Shown here piece after piece: positions 29,645 to 39,132 of a stretch of 63,053 nucleotides of DNA. A program made the translations under genes and the position numbers. The DNA lies in the NCBI GenBank assembly GCA_028874215.1, contig JAPPLF010000072.1, positions 1 through 63,053 on the forward strand, read 5' to 3'. Source of the DNA: Acidobacteriota bacterium. GTDB taxonomy: Bacteria > Acidobacteriota > UBA6911 > RPQK01 > JAJDTT01. The notes beneath the pieces were generated by a model. The model had not been told where the DNA came from and made no database searches. It was given only the letters and a program-made list of their open reading frames with translations. Within the stretch, counting starts at the first letter, position 1, and each line of letters opens with the position of its first letter.

Positions 29645-31075
29645 ATGGACTCACATTGGAATAGTCTGTTGGGGAACCGGGTTTCGCGCCGGGAGATGCT
29701 ACGGGCCAGCAGTTGCGGCTTCGGCTCCCTGGCCCTGGCGGGCCTCCTGGCCGAGGAGGGCGTGGCCGCGGTTGCTGGGGACTCCGCCAATCCGCTGGCC
29801 CAGAGGGCGCCCCATTTCACGCCGCGGGCCAAGCGGATCATCTTCCTCTTCATGCACGGCGGCCCCTCCCAGGTCGATACCTTCGACTACAAGCCCCTGC
29901 TCCAGCGGGACCACGGCAAGCCGTTTCCGTTCCAGCGTCCCCGGGTGGTCTCCAGCGAGACCTTCAACCTGCTCAAGTCCCCCTGGGCGTTCAAGCGGCA
30001 TGGCGAGAGCGGCCAGTGGGTCAGCGAGCTCTTTCCCAACGTGGCCGAGTTCGTGGACGACCTCTGCTTCATCAAGTCCATGCACGCCTCCAACTCCCGT
30101 CACGGGGCGGCCCTGTTGGAGTTGCACACCGGCAGCGACACCTTCGTCCGGCCCAGCATCGGTTCCTGGCTCACCTACGGCCTGGGAAGCGAGAACCAGG
30201 ACATGCCGGGATTCATCACCATCTGCCCCACTCAAGGGCACGGAGGAGCCAACAACTACGGATCGGCCTTTCTGCCCGCTCCCTACGCCGGCACCGCCGT
30301 CGGCACCAGCCGAATCGAGGCCAAAAACGCCAAGATCCCCTTCATCACCAACGAACAGGTGCCCCGGGACATCCAGCGCATGCACCTGGATTTCATCCGG
30401 GAGATGAATCAGCACCAGTTGGCCCAAACGGGTCCCGACCGGAATCTGGAAGGCCGGATCCAGGCCTTCGAATTGGCGTTCCGGATGCAGGCCCAGGCAC
30501 CCGGGTTGCAGGATCTCTCGCGGGAATCCGAGGCCACGCGGAAGCTTTACGGCCTGGACGACCGGATGACCGAGGATTTCGGCCGCCAGTGCCTGATGGC
30601 CCGCCGTCTGGCCGAGGCCGGCGTCCGCTTCGTCCAGGTGAGTCACAGCTACAAGTGGGATCAGCACCGGCGGCTGCGCCGGGACCACACCCAGAACGCC
30701 CGGGAAGTGGACAAGCCCATCGCCGGCCTGCTCCGGGACCTCAAGGGAAGAGGCTTGTTGCAGGACACGCTGGTCCTCTGGGGTGGCGAGTTCGGACGCA
30801 CCCCGGTGGCCCAGGGCTCCGACGGACGGGACCACAACCCCCAGGGGTTCACCATGTGGATGGCCGGCGGCGGCGTGAAGCCCGGCTTCTCCTACGGCGC
30901 CACCGACGACTACGGCTACTACTCGGTGGAAAACAAGGTGCACATCCACGACCTGCACGCCACGATCCTGCACCTCATGGGGCTGGACCATACCCGGCTG
31001 ACCTACCGCTACGCGGGACGGGATTTCCGGCTCACCGACATCCACGGCAACGTGATTACGGACATCATGGCCTGA
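29645..31075 (+). CDS. DUF1501 domain secreted protein (Tat signal)
   Basis: This is a 476-residue partner of the preceding DUF1553 protein, with AGAGG 8 bp before its ATG. The N-terminus SRREMLRASS followed by a hydrophobic stretch is a Tat signal. Family blocks include [28 protein letters not shown] and the end block [16 protein letters not shown]. The sulfatase-like fold is known for the family, but the substrate is not. It differs clearly from the copy at 11831-13306, so the two pairs are old paralogues and not a recent duplication. Confidence 0.93.
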   Translation: MDSHWNSLLGNRVSRREMLRASSCGFGSLALAGLLAEEGVAAVAGDSANPLAQRAPHFTPRAKRIIFLFMHGGPSQVDTFDYKPLLQRDHGKPFPFQRPRVVSSETFNLLKSPWAFKRHGESGQWVSELFPNVAEFVDDLCFIKSMHASNSRHGAALLELHTGSDTFVRPSIGSWLTYGLGSENQDMPGFITICPTQGHGGANNYGSAFLPAPYAGTAVGTSRIEAKNAKIPFITNEQVPRDIQRMHLDFIREMNQHQLAQTGPDRNLEGRIQAFELAFRMQAQAPGLQDLSRESEATRKLYGLDDRMTEDFGRQCLMARRLAEAGVRFVQVSHSYKWDQHRRLRRDHTQNAREVDKPIAGLLRDLKGRGLLQDTLVLWGGEFGRTPVAQGSDGRDHNPQGFTMWMAGGGVKPGFSYGATDDYGYYSVENKVHIHDLHATILHLMGLDHTRLTYRYAGRDFRLTDIHGNVITDIMA

Positions 31076-31142
31076 GTTTCCGGTAGCTCCGGCATCCGCG
31101 CCGATCACCACGCAAGAAATTTCCAGCACCGAAAGGACCCAA

Positions 31143-32030
31143 ATGAGCAGTTTCAGAGGGCTCTATCCGGCCGTCATCACTCCCATGGACCGGGACGACC
31201 GGCTCAACGAAGAGGCTTTTCGGCAGGTCCTGGAATTCAACATCCGGGCCGGAGTCCACGGTTTCTGGGTGGCCGGCGGCAGCGGTGAGAGCGTGCTGCT
31301 CCAGCCCGGCGAGAACCGGCGGGTCGCCGAGATCGCCGCGGATCAGTGCCGCGGCCGCGCAAGGACCATCATGCACGTGGGCGCGGCGACCACGTCGGCC
31401 GCCGCCGGCATGGCCAAACAGGCCGCCCGCGCCGGCGTCGACGCCGTCTGCGCCTTGCCCGGTTCCTTCTACGGGGCGGGCGCGGACGAATCCATCGGCT
31501 ACTACAAGGCCATCGGCGCGGCCGCCGGCCTGCCCCTGTTCGTCTACAACCTGCCCGACGCCACCGGCCTGGAGTTCACGCCCGATCTGATGAAGAGGCT
31601 CCAGGACGAGGTGCCTCAACTGGCCGGTCTCAAGCATTCGGCGGCCAATTTCAAGAACGTCTGGATCTTCGCCCGCATGGGCCTGGCCTGCTTCAAGGGT
31701 TTCAGCTGCCTGATGTTGCCGGCCCTGGTCGAGGGAGCCGTGGGGTGTGTGGACGGACCGCCCGGCGTGGCTCCCGAAGCCTTCCTTCAAGTCTGGGACG
31801 CGTATCAGGAAGGGGACTGGACGCGGGCCCGGAGGGCGCAGGACACGGCCACGGAGATCTTCGGCCTGTTCGACGGGGAGTACGGCCCCTACGTCGCGGT
31901 CCTCAAGGAGCTCATGGGAAGGCGTCTCGGAATCGACTGCGGAGTCCCGCGGCCTCCGGGAATGCCGTTGACCCGAGAGCAGGCGGACCGTGTCTGGAAC
32001 CGGTTCCGGGAGCTGATGCCTGAGGCCTGA
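31143..32030 (+). CDS. Dihydrodipicolinate synthase / N-acetylneuraminate lyase family aldolase
   Basis: This is a class I aldolase of 295 residues with a TIM-barrel fold. K164 in AGLKHSA is the Schiff-base lysine, Y135 in VYNLPD is the catalytic tyrosine, and GSGES at 46-50 stands for the GTTGE loop. Members act on pyruvate plus an aldehyde; the position beside DUF1501/DUF1553 genes suggests a catabolic sugar-acid role more than lysine synthesis, but this is inference. AGGACC-like bases precede the ATG. The element junction repeat begins within 15 bp of its stop codon. Confidence 0.9.
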   Translation: MSSFRGLYPAVITPMDRDDRLNEEAFRQVLEFNIRAGVHGFWVAGGSGESVLLQPGENRRVAEIAADQCRGRARTIMHVGAATTSAAAGMAKQAARAGVDAVCALPGSFYGAGADESIGYYKAIGAAAGLPLFVYNLPDATGLEFTPDLMKRLQDEVPQLAGLKHSAANFKNVWIFARMGLACFKGFSCLMLPALVEGAVGCVDGPPGVAPEAFLQVWDAYQEGDWTRARRAQDTATEIFGLFDGEYGPYVAVLKELMGRRLGIDCGVPRPPGMPLTREQADRVWNRFRELMPEA

Positions 32031-32042
32031 GCACCCAGGGAG

Positions 32043-32184
32043 GGGGGACTTTCAGTCCCGACTGCTCCAAAGTCAATAACTACCGAAGGTTAACGTTTTC
32101 AATGTATTACCGGGTTCTTCGCCGAATCGGTAAAGTAGTTGACTCCCAACATTCGACGTCCTGAACAGGCAACAAACAGGCAGC
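32043..32184 (+). repeat. Left junction repeat of element copy 1 (shared with 53819-53962)
   Basis: About 140 bp here match 53819-53962 at roughly 92% by eye. The stretch opens with a hairpin (GGGAC/GTCCC around TTTCA at 32045-32059) and continues through GGTTAACGTTTTCAATG. It then contains an imperfect hairpin (ACCGGGTTC with GAATCGGT) and ends with AACAGGCAACAAACAGGCA at 32164-32182. The last 19 bp recur in the integrase 3' end at 41880-41898. It lies directly after the aldolase gene. I interpret the 19-mer as an attL-like site; the left part is probably the chromosomal target. Confidence 0.6.
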
Positions 32185-32300
32185 ATAATCAGCCCCCGAC
32201 AGCCGACACAACCTTCCTCGTTTCCGATCTGCCCTTCCGGACAGACTCGCATAATCCCTTTTTTCGGAGGCTATACCCCGCGTCTCTGCCGCCCTGGGTC

Positions 32301-32567
32301 TTACCTAGAAGTATTCACTCGATTGACCACGTGCACTTTTAACCTGGGTCCCAGGCGCGGGTGATCAACCTGGATCATCTCTTCAAGAGCCGGGATCCGA
32401 ACAAAGCACGGTCGATCTGGTGACCCGCACGGCTCAGACTGCGCCCGGGCGACTGGTTCCACCGAACATGCCCCTTGGCCCGCCAGCATTGCGAGCGATA
32501 GCGCAATCACTCCAAACACCACGCGGCTGTACCAATCAACCAACATTACTTTGTGTCTCGATACCAT
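32301..32567 (-). CDS. Small secreted protein of unknown function
   Basis: An 88-residue reading frame starts at 32567, with AGGAGGAACC directly before the ATG. The N-terminus has a basic segment and a strong hydrophobic stretch (VVFGVIALSLAMLAGQGA) ending at Cys, so it is either a signal peptide or a lipoprotein. The mature part is short and has three further Cys or Pro-rich turns (CGSPDRPCFVR). I know no family. It is present only in copy 1 of the element, not copy 2. The good ribosome site and signal support a real gene. Confidence 0.5.
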   Translation of the reverse strand: MVSRHKVMLVDWYSRVVFGVIALSLAMLAGQGACSVEPVARAQSEPCGSPDRPCFVRIPALEEMIQVDHPRLGPRLKVHVVNRVNTSR

Positions 32568-33335
32568 GGTTCCTCCTATCCCTTTCGTCTGTCCCGTTTC
32601 GCGAAGCGGTTGAATCACCCAAGCTGAAGATTGTGTTCATCACTACCTTGGATGCGTGCCAAAGCGAGATATCTCAGCACTCTACTCGTTCCATGGGTGA
32701 GTCCACGTCAGCCGACCGTTGAAGTCTCCGGGTATTCCCACTACTGAGTACAACGGCTGAAATCGGGATCGGTCACACTCTTTTTGACGGCAGCGGCTTC
32801 GGGCATGATTTGAGGGGCAGACTAGAGCGGGCATCGAGGCGCTGGGAAATCAGCGTGACGGCACGGTTCAATGCCAGGTCTTCAGGAGTTCGATTTGGAG
32901 CTTCGATTTCCGAAGTCGAGCCTGCCGACGTGGTGACGCACCCGACAGGCCCTGAGCCAACTCGTCCTATGCCGGAGGAGGAGCCAGCCTGCAAGTCATT
33001 TTGCTTCGCCAGTCCCTGGGGTTCAACCCAGCAAAGGATCCCGTATCCGAGTTGGGATTTCCAGACGGTGGATTATCGCGTCCTACACTTCGCCCACTAG
33101 CACCTCGTTTGCGGCCGTCGGATGGCCCGTTTCCGATCGAGTGTTCTCCTTGCTCGGCCTATTCGATGAGCCTGACCCGCGACAAGCCCGCCTGTGCCTC
33201 AGACCTGTAGCCACGCTCACGGGGAAGGCAAGGGCTCTCGACTCATACCGTGGGGTGACGGCCGCACTGGAGAGGACGGTCGAGTTGCAACCAGCGGTGT
33301 AAGGTCGCTCCTTCCAGGTCGTGATTGACGGTGAA
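32568..33335. other. Intergenic left arm of element copy 1, no gene recognised
   Basis: Nothing in this 770-bp stretch supports a gene. The reading frames are short, lack ribosome sites and show no familiar motif. It has no counterpart at the matching place in copy 2, so the arm was acquired separately or has decayed. It may hold remnants of an older insertion. Confidence 0.4.
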
Positions 33336-33545
33336 CGCACTCGGCAGTCGCAAAGGCTGATGGAGGGCCGTTTCGTTTGTGCGAAAAGAGGGTCTCGCGC
33401 CCGATCCGGGATGTGAATGGGACAAGGGGGGTGGATTCACAAAAAGCGGTCCCGGTGATTCACAAATGCGCTGTCCCCGATCTGTTTTCCTTTCAGTCAG
33501 TTACGGACCCATGCCCCCAGGTCCGCGTGGCCGATCGGGGAGATC
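33336..33545 (+). repeat. Diverged repeat arm, related to 55486-55694
   Basis: This segment matches 55486-55694 with many substitutions and small gaps. Conserved pieces are GGCAGTCGCAAAGG, GTGGATTCACAAAAAGCGGT, CCCGGTGA with TTCACAAATGC, and CCTTTCAGTCAGTT. The near-duplicate words GGTGGATTCACAAA and GGTGATTCACAAA, 23 bp apart, resemble the end structure of a transposable element. The relation changes abruptly to complete identity at 33546. No coding potential is evident. Confidence 0.6.
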
Positions 33546-33550
33546 GGAGG

Positions 33551-33650
33551 TGGACGGGAGCGACCCCCCCTTTTTGCTGCCCGGTGCGGGCGCGGGGGTG
33601 TTGCGCAATTCACATTGCTCAACACCCCCTGGGGGGGTCGCTCCCGTCCA
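33551..33650. repeat. 100-nt folded palindrome upstream of the type IIG gene, copy 1
   Basis: A perfect 20-bp inverted repeat (TGGACGGGAGCGACCCCCCC at 33551-33570, complement at 33631-33650) encloses two hairpins. The first is GCCCG/CGGGC around GTG at 33579-33591. The second is GGGGGTGTTG with CAACACCCCC, continued by GCAAT/ATTGC around TCAC, at 33594-33629. The result is a three-way-junction shape. It lies 315 bp upstream of the restriction gene. It could be a MITE-like element, a processing site or a structured RNA; no flanking target duplication is visible. Confidence 0.8.
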
Positions 33651-33965
33651 AAATATCCCTGGCGGGAAGGCAATTCGTACACCCTATGAAGTGGCCGTAT
33701 ACGGTTCTCATTCTGGCTGATTCGTCGGCAATGATCTGGCGGACCAAATGCGAATCATTCCCTGGGCCTGGATCCCGTACTGGATCTGATCTCCTCTCAC
33801 GATTCGCCCGTGCATGCCGGGCACCAGGCTTGGTCCGACTTGGCTTCAGGCATTGCCCTCGCGCTTACCAAGTCGCTTTCGGTGTCCGTGTGGCGCAGGC
33901 CGCGCCTGTGCCGGTGAACTAGACCATGGATTATCGGCACAGGCATGGTGGCGTAATGTGCAAGA

Positions 33966-36900
33966 ATGAACGCGATGAGCATTGCCGGTCCATTCCAAGG
34001 AAGTCTCTTCGCCCATGATTTCCTTCAAGATTCAGTCATTCATCTAGATGACTGGCGGGACATCTCTCCCATTGAACTTGGCACCTTCGAAGCCTTTGTG
34101 CGGGAGGTTTTCGACGCCTTTCCAAGTGCCAGTTTACCCAATGAAAGCCAGACGGAAGACGATCTGATCTGGCCTATCCTGGTGCATCTCGGCTGGACCG
34201 CGAGCCTGCGGCAGCAAAACCTCTCCGCTCACGGTCGGGCGGACGTGCCCGACGGCCTGCTGTTCCCGGACGCTGAGGCGAAGGCCCGAGCCAACAGCTT
34301 TGCCGAAGAATGGAAGCGCTATGAGTTCGGAGTCGCAGTGGTCGAGTCGAAGCGCTGGCGGCGGCCGATTGATCGCCGTTCCGGGCGACGGGGGGAGGAA
34401 ACAGCGCCGTCGACCCAGATGCTCCGCTATCTTCGTCGTGTGGACGACTTGACCACCGGCAGGCTCCGCTGGGGCATTCTCACGAACGGTGCCCGGTGGC
34501 GGCTCTACTATCAGGGAGCCCGTTCCGTCTCGGAACAGTTTTTTGAGATGAATCTAGCGGCGCTTCTCGGACTCCCCGGCTACAGCGACGGGCCATTATC
34601 CATCACAAGAGATGATCGCCGCCACTGGCTGAAGGTGTTCATGCTCGTCTTCCGGCGCGAAGCCTTCCTTTCGGGAACGACCGACCCGCGCACGTTCCAT
34701 CAGCGAGCCATTGAGGAAGGCCGGTTTTACGAGGAACGCGTCGCCGCCAGCCTTTCTGCTCTAGTTTTCGACCAAGTCTTCCCCGAACTTGCCCGTGCCA
34801 TCGCAGCCAACACGCCCGAGTCATCATTGCCGGACGTGCGCGAGGCCGCCCTGGTTCTCCTCTATCGTCTCCTGTTCATCTTCTACGCCGAGGATCGTGA
34901 CCTTTTACCTGTACGCAATACGAGTTACGACGACTACGCGCTACGTGAGAAGGTGCGCGGTGATGTCGGGCGACGCAAAGATCGTGGTGATGTCTTCTCC
35001 GCACAAGCCGCCCGGTACTGGTCGGCCGTTGACGACCTTTGCCGGGCCATCGATCAAGGAGACGAGTCCATCGGCCTACCACCCTACAACGGCGGGCTTT
35101 TCGACCGGCCACGCGTGCCACTGCTCAACAACATTCGGCTCAGCGATGAAGTAATGGCCAATGTCATTGACGCGCTTTCATTTGAGCAAACCCCCAATGG
35201 CCGCCGCTACATCAATTATCGCGATCTCGGCGTTCAGCAGCTTGGCACGATCTACGAACGCTTGATCGAACAGGAGATCGTTCGCGCCGGCCGTGAGATT
35301 GTCGTTCGCCCGAACGTCTTTGCACGGAAGGGATCTGGCAGCTATTACACGCCCGACGATCTGGTCGGCCTGATCATCAAGGAAACGGTAGAACCACTAG
35401 TCCAGTCTCGGATGGACGCCTTCGCTGCTAAGATTTCCGATCTCTCCACGAGTCATCTGCCTGAAGACCGCAAGATAGGTCAATTGAAGCGCGTCGATCC
35501 GGCCGAGAAGCTGCTCGACCTGAAAATCTGCGATCCCGCCATGGGTTCAGGACATTTTCTGGTCAACTTGGTGGATCACCTCGCTGATCGAGTGATCTCT
35601 GCCATGGCCGAGGCGGAAGCCTTGATTGACGATTACATCTCGCCGTTGACCGAGAGGATCGACGTGATCCGAAACACGATCATAGGCAACGCCGAGGACC
35701 GAGGTTGGACCATCGATGCGCAACAACTCGACGACCGGCATATCGTCCGACGCATGGTTCTCAAGCGCTGCGTCTACGGCGTCGACAAGAACCCCATGGC
35801 CGTCGAACTGGCCAAGGTCGCGCTCTGGCTACACACGTTCACAGTCGGGGCACCGTTGAGTTTCTTGGATCATCACCTTCGTTGCGGCGATAGTTTGTTC
35901 GGTTCATGGGTCCGTGTCGGCATCGACAAGGCGAAGGAGCAAGGCGGCCCACTTTTTTTGAAAGGGCCACTACAACGGGCCACACGGGCTGCGGCTCCCA
36001 TGCAGATTATCGAGGGACTGACCGATGCCGAGATTGCGGAAGCCCACCGTTCTGCGGAAGTGTTCGCTGAAATCGAGGCGATGACGACGCCATTAGATGC
36101 GTTCCTGTCTCTGGTCCTTGCCTTCGATTGGCTTCATATCCGTAATCGCGACGACAAGAATGCGCTTTTTGCATACTTCACCGGAATCTTCGGGGACCCT
36201 GTGGACATTGCCTCGGGCACAGTCAAAGTCTCAACGGAGATAGAGGGCAGTGAGCGATTTTCCGAACTGCTTGACAAAGCAAAGCAGATTCACAGTGAAG
36301 AACACTTTTTCAATTGGCAGGTGACTTTCCCCGGTGTGTGGTCGGAGTGGGAAGCCGCCGAGCTGCATGGCGGATTCGACGCGGTGATCGGCAATCCACC
36401 CTGGGAGCGAATGAAGTTGCAGCAAGTTGAGTGGTTCGCTGCCCGCCACCCTGAGATCGCACACGCGCAGCGGGCCGCTGACCGAAAGCGCATGATCGCC
36501 GCGTTGCGCGATGCAGGGGACCCGCTTGCCTCAGAGTTTGAACGTGCGAGCGAGCGGGCCGAGTCCGCTGTCCGGATTGCGCGGACGAGCGGCGATTATC
36601 CGTATCTTTCTCGTGGCGATGTGAACACCTACTCTCTGTTCGTGGAGCGGGCGATGACGCTCGTCGCACCCGGTGGCATGGTGGGGCTACTGACCCCAAT
36701 CGGTATTGCGACGGACAAAACTTCGGCACCGTTCTTCGCTAAACGGATTCGCACTCGTTCCGTGAAGGTGTTCTTCGCTTTCGAGAACCGGCGTGGATGG
36801 CTTTTCCCAGATATTCATCATGAGGAACAGCCGTCGGTATTTGTGTTCGCAGAGTCCCAGCACCATTTCTCTGACTTTGATTTCTGTGTCCGCATCTCGT

Positions 36901-38045
36901 CGTGGGAACAATTCAACGACTCCAATCGACGTTTTCGCGTATCCGCGAATCTCTTGCGACGGGTCAATCCAAACACCGGAACCGTACCGATCTTCCGGTT
37001 CCGCCGTGACGCCGAACTGACCTCGGCGATCTACAGCCGCCTGCCGATCCTCGTTGATCGGTCAACGGGCGGGGAAGTTAAGGCATGGCCGGTGAAATAC
37101 AAGACGATGTTCCACATGACCAGCGACTCCGGCCTGTTCCGCACCCGCAAGGAGCTCGATGAGACGGAGGGTGCATGGCACCTGGGAGCTAACCGCTTCG
37201 CCAGTCCTTCCGGTGACTGGATGCCCCTCTACGAAGGCAAGATGATCCAGATTCACAACCACCGCTATGCGGGCGTTCGCATCAATCCCAATAGCATCAG
37301 CAGTCAAGGGGTGGCCGTAAGAGCAGGTCTGGCGGACCTCCAAGATCCCGCGTTCGTACCGCATCCGAGGTATTGGGTCAATGCGACCCATATTTCCGAA
37401 GTCGATCGTGGAAACTGGCGGATCGGTTTCAACCACATCTGCAATACGAACAACGCACGAAGCCTTATTGCGTGCGTTGTCCCAGACGCTGGATTTGGCA
37501 ATTCGTTACCGATCCTCTCTTTTGCGGATGGAATGACTGAATTTGATCTCGCTCTGTTGGTCGCGAACCTCTGTGCGCTCGTTTGCGATTATGTCGCTAG
37601 GCAGAAGATCCAATCACGGAACCTGAACAAATACATCCTGGAGCAACTCCCACTCGTCCCGCCTGACCGTTACGAGGCCGTCCGCTTCGGCCCCAAAACG
37701 GCCAGGGAGATTGTCCGAGCGGCCGTTCTTGAGTTGACCTACACTTCTCATGAAATGGCGCCCTTCGCGTGCGATATGGGTTACGTTGACGAGGCGGGAG
37801 TCGTAAAGCCACCCTTCATCTGGAACGAAGAGCGTCGTCTGATCCTGCGCTCCAAGCTCGACGCTGTGTTCTTCCATCTATACGGCGTCACGAACCGCGA
37901 CGATGTCCGCCATATCTACTCGACCTTTCCCGTCGTGAAACGTCGGGAAACAAGAGTCCACGGCTGCTACTACTCCCGTGATGTTTGCCTTGCCTGGATG
38001 AACGCGCTAAGCGCCGGCGCGCCAGATGCGGAGATCAATCTGTGA
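33966..38045 (+). CDS. Type IIG restriction-modification enzyme, Eco57I class (copy 1)
   Basis: This 1359-residue protein combines nuclease, methyltransferase and target recognition. An N-terminal PD-(D/E)xK-like region has D93 in ADVPDG and E127-S-K129 in VVESKRW. A helical linker spans about 200-440. The N6-adenine methyltransferase shows motif X-like YYTP at 460-463, motif I DPAMGSGHF at 523-531 and motif IV NPPW at 810-813. The C-terminal 400 residues are the likely target-recognition domain. No separate methyltransferase or specificity gene is needed. No strong ribosome site precedes the ATG at 33966; the ATG at 33975 is possible. PglX of BREX has a similar core, but no BREX partners are present. 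Confidence 0.9.
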   Translation: MNAMSIAGPFQGSLFAHDFLQDSVIHLDDWRDISPIELGTFEAFVREVFDAFPSASLPNESQTEDDLIWPILVHLGWTASLRQQNLSAHGRADVPDGLLFPDAEAKARANSFAEEWKRYEFGVAVVESKRWRRPIDRRSGRRGEETAPSTQMLRYLRRVDDLTTGRLRWGILTNGARWRLYYQGARSVSEQFFEMNLAALLGLPGYSDGPLSITRDDRRHWLKVFMLVFRREAFLSGTTDPRTFHQRAIEEGRFYEERVAASLSALVFDQVFPELARAIAANTPESSLPDVREAALVLLYRLLFIFYAEDRDLLPVRNTSYDDYALREKVRGDVGRRKDRGDVFSAQAARYWSAVDDLCRAIDQGDESIGLPPYNGGLFDRPRVPLLNNIRLSDEVMANVIDALSFEQTPNGRRYINYRDLGVQQLGTIYERLIEQEIVRAGREIVVRPNVFARKGSGSYYTPDDLVGLIIKETVEPLVQSRMDAFAAKISDLSTSHLPEDRKIGQLKRVDPAEKLLDLKICDPAMGSGHFLVNLVDHLADRVISAMAEAEALIDDYISPLTERIDVIRNTIIGNAEDRGWTIDAQQLDDRHIVRRMVLKRCVYGVDKNPMAVELAKVALWLHTFTVGAPLSFLDHHLRCGDSLFGSWVRVGIDKAKEQGGPLFLKGPLQRATRAAAPMQIIEGLTDAEIAEAHRSAEVFAEIEAMTTPLDAFLSLVLAFDWLHIRNRDDKNALFAYFTGIFGDPVDIASGTVKVSTEIEGSERFSELLDKAKQIHSEEHFFNWQVTFPGVWSEWEAAELHGGFDAVIGNPPWERMKLQQVEWFAARHPEIAHAQRAADRKRMIAALRDAGDPLASEFERASERAESAVRIARTSGDYPYLSRGDVNTYSLFVERAMTLVAPGGMVGLLTPIGIATDKTSAPFFAKRIRTRSVKVFFAFENRRGWLFPDIHHEEQPSVFVFAESQHHFSDFDFCVRISSWEQFNDSNRRFRVSANLLRRVNPNTGTVPIFRFRRDAELTSAIYSRLPILVDRSTGGEVKAWPVKYKTMFHMTSDSGLFRTRKELDETEGAWHLGANRFASPSGDWMPLYEGKMIQIHNHRYAGVRINPNSISSQGVAVRAGLADLQDPAFVPHPRYWVNATHISEVDRGNWRIGFNHICNTNNARSLIACVVPDAGFGNSLPILSFADGMTEFDLALLVANLCALVCDYVARQKIQSRNLNKYILEQLPLVPPDRYEAVRFGPKTAREIVRAAVLELTYTSHEMAPFACDMGYVDEAGVVKPPFIWNEERRLILRSKLDAVFFHLYGVTNRDDVRHIYSTFPVVKRRETRVHGCYYSRDVCLAWMNALSAGAPDAEINL

Positions 38046-38391
38046 AGGCGTATCTCTGTTCTGCGTGGGAGGTGTGTGGCTACTTCAGGGCGTAGGCTGA
38101 TTTGCTCAAGCGGTGCGGCGAGAAGCTCTCAATGTGCTCGATTCACAGCTTTGGGGGTTGTGATTGTTCCAACGCAACGACTCCTACAACGCCTCCATCT
38201 CAGCCAGCGCCACTCGCAGGCATGCACTGGTGCTGGGGACAAGGGAATCGGGACTGTCGGTACAGTCGATCTGAGCCCGAGCCAACATGACAGGACGGGC
38301 TAGTAGTATGAGTTGCTCAATGAGTTCAGTTTGACTTGGCTGAATGGGCCAGGGCGAAAGAGGGCGGGACATACTTAAATGGATTGTTCAG
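38046..38391. other. Intergenic stretch between type IIG and DUF5131 genes
   Basis: About 345 bp without a supported gene. Short frames exist on both strands, among them a 62-residue one on the minus strand at 38184-38372, but none has a ribosome site or a motif I know. The same sequence is repeated at 60195-60540. It probably contains the promoter of the DUF5131-TcmP pair; I could not pick out clear -35 and -10 boxes. Confidence 0.4.
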
Positions 38392-39117
38392 ATGGCGAGC
38401 AAATCCGCAATCGAATGGACTGATGCAACTTGGAACCCGGTAACCGGCTGCACTAAAGTCTCTCGCGGTTGCGACAATTGTTATGCTGAGCGCCTTTCCG
38501 AGCGGTTCCGCGGCACACCCGGGCATCCATTTGAGAGCGGGTTTGATCTTACGCTTCGCCCAGAGCGCCTTTCCCAACCGCTTTCGTGGAAACGACCGAG
38601 AAGGATCTTCGTCAATTCGATGAGCGACCTGTTTCACAACAGAATTCCAACAAAGTTCATCGATCGTGTTTTTGAGACGATGGAGTCTGCTGACCAGCAT
38701 GTGTATCAGGTGCTCACGAAGCGAAGCTCACTGATGAAGAATTACCTGCTACAAAGGTACGATGGCAGCGCGACGCCGCGCCATATCTGGTGCGGAGTGT
38801 CCGTTGAAGATCACAAGGCAACCGCCAGGATTCAACACCTTAAGACGGCTCCGATCACCATTCGTTTTCTTTCCATCGAACCGCTTCTCGGCCCTGTGGG
38901 AGAGATTGATCTGCAAGGGATTTCCTGGGTCATCGTCGGCGGGGAGAGCGGCCCGAAGGCACGCCCCATGGAACTACGCTGGGTCCTTGATATCAGGGAT
39001 ATGTGCAAACAAAGTGGAGTTGACTTTTTCTTCAAACAATGGGGGGGGCGTACGCCGAAGGCGGGCGGACGCAAGCTTGAGGGCATTGAGCATAACGCCA
39101 TGCCTGGTTACCCTTGA
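38392..39117 (+). CDS. Phage Gp37/Gp68-family three-Cys protein (DUF5131), copy 1
   Basis: This 241-residue protein starts at ATG 38392 (MASKSAIEWTDATWNPVTGC). Three cysteines, C20-x6-C27-x2-C30 (GC...RGCDNCYA), form the family's three-Cys motif, which looks like a radical-SAM-type cluster site. Other blocks are VNSMSDLFH, VLTKRS, WCGVSVED and IVGGESGPKARPM. The family is common in phages and mobile elements. Its biochemical role is unknown to me. Its regular partner, TcmP, follows 15 bp later, so the two form one unit. The upstream in-frame ATG at 38344 does not fit the family start. Confidence 0.9.
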   Translation: MASKSAIEWTDATWNPVTGCTKVSRGCDNCYAERLSERFRGTPGHPFESGFDLTLRPERLSQPLSWKRPRRIFVNSMSDLFHNRIPTKFIDRVFETMESADQHVYQVLTKRSSLMKNYLLQRYDGSATPRHIWCGVSVEDHKATARIQHLKTAPITIRFLSIEPLLGPVGEIDLQGISWVIVGGESGPKARPMELRWVLDIRDMCKQSGVDFFFKQWGGRTPKAGGRKLEGIEHNAMPGYP

Positions 39118-39132
39118 CGGAGACGCGAGACC

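Noticed and set aside
33551-33650. Folded palindrome considered as a retron msr-msd
   Set aside because: No reverse transcriptase gene lies within several kilobases, and the inner hairpins lack a retron-like layout.
33377-33922. Frame of 181 codons upstream of the type IIG gene (also at 55445-56071)
   Set aside because: It runs across the palindrome and both repeat types, with Arg/Pro/Ser-rich translation; no ribosome site.
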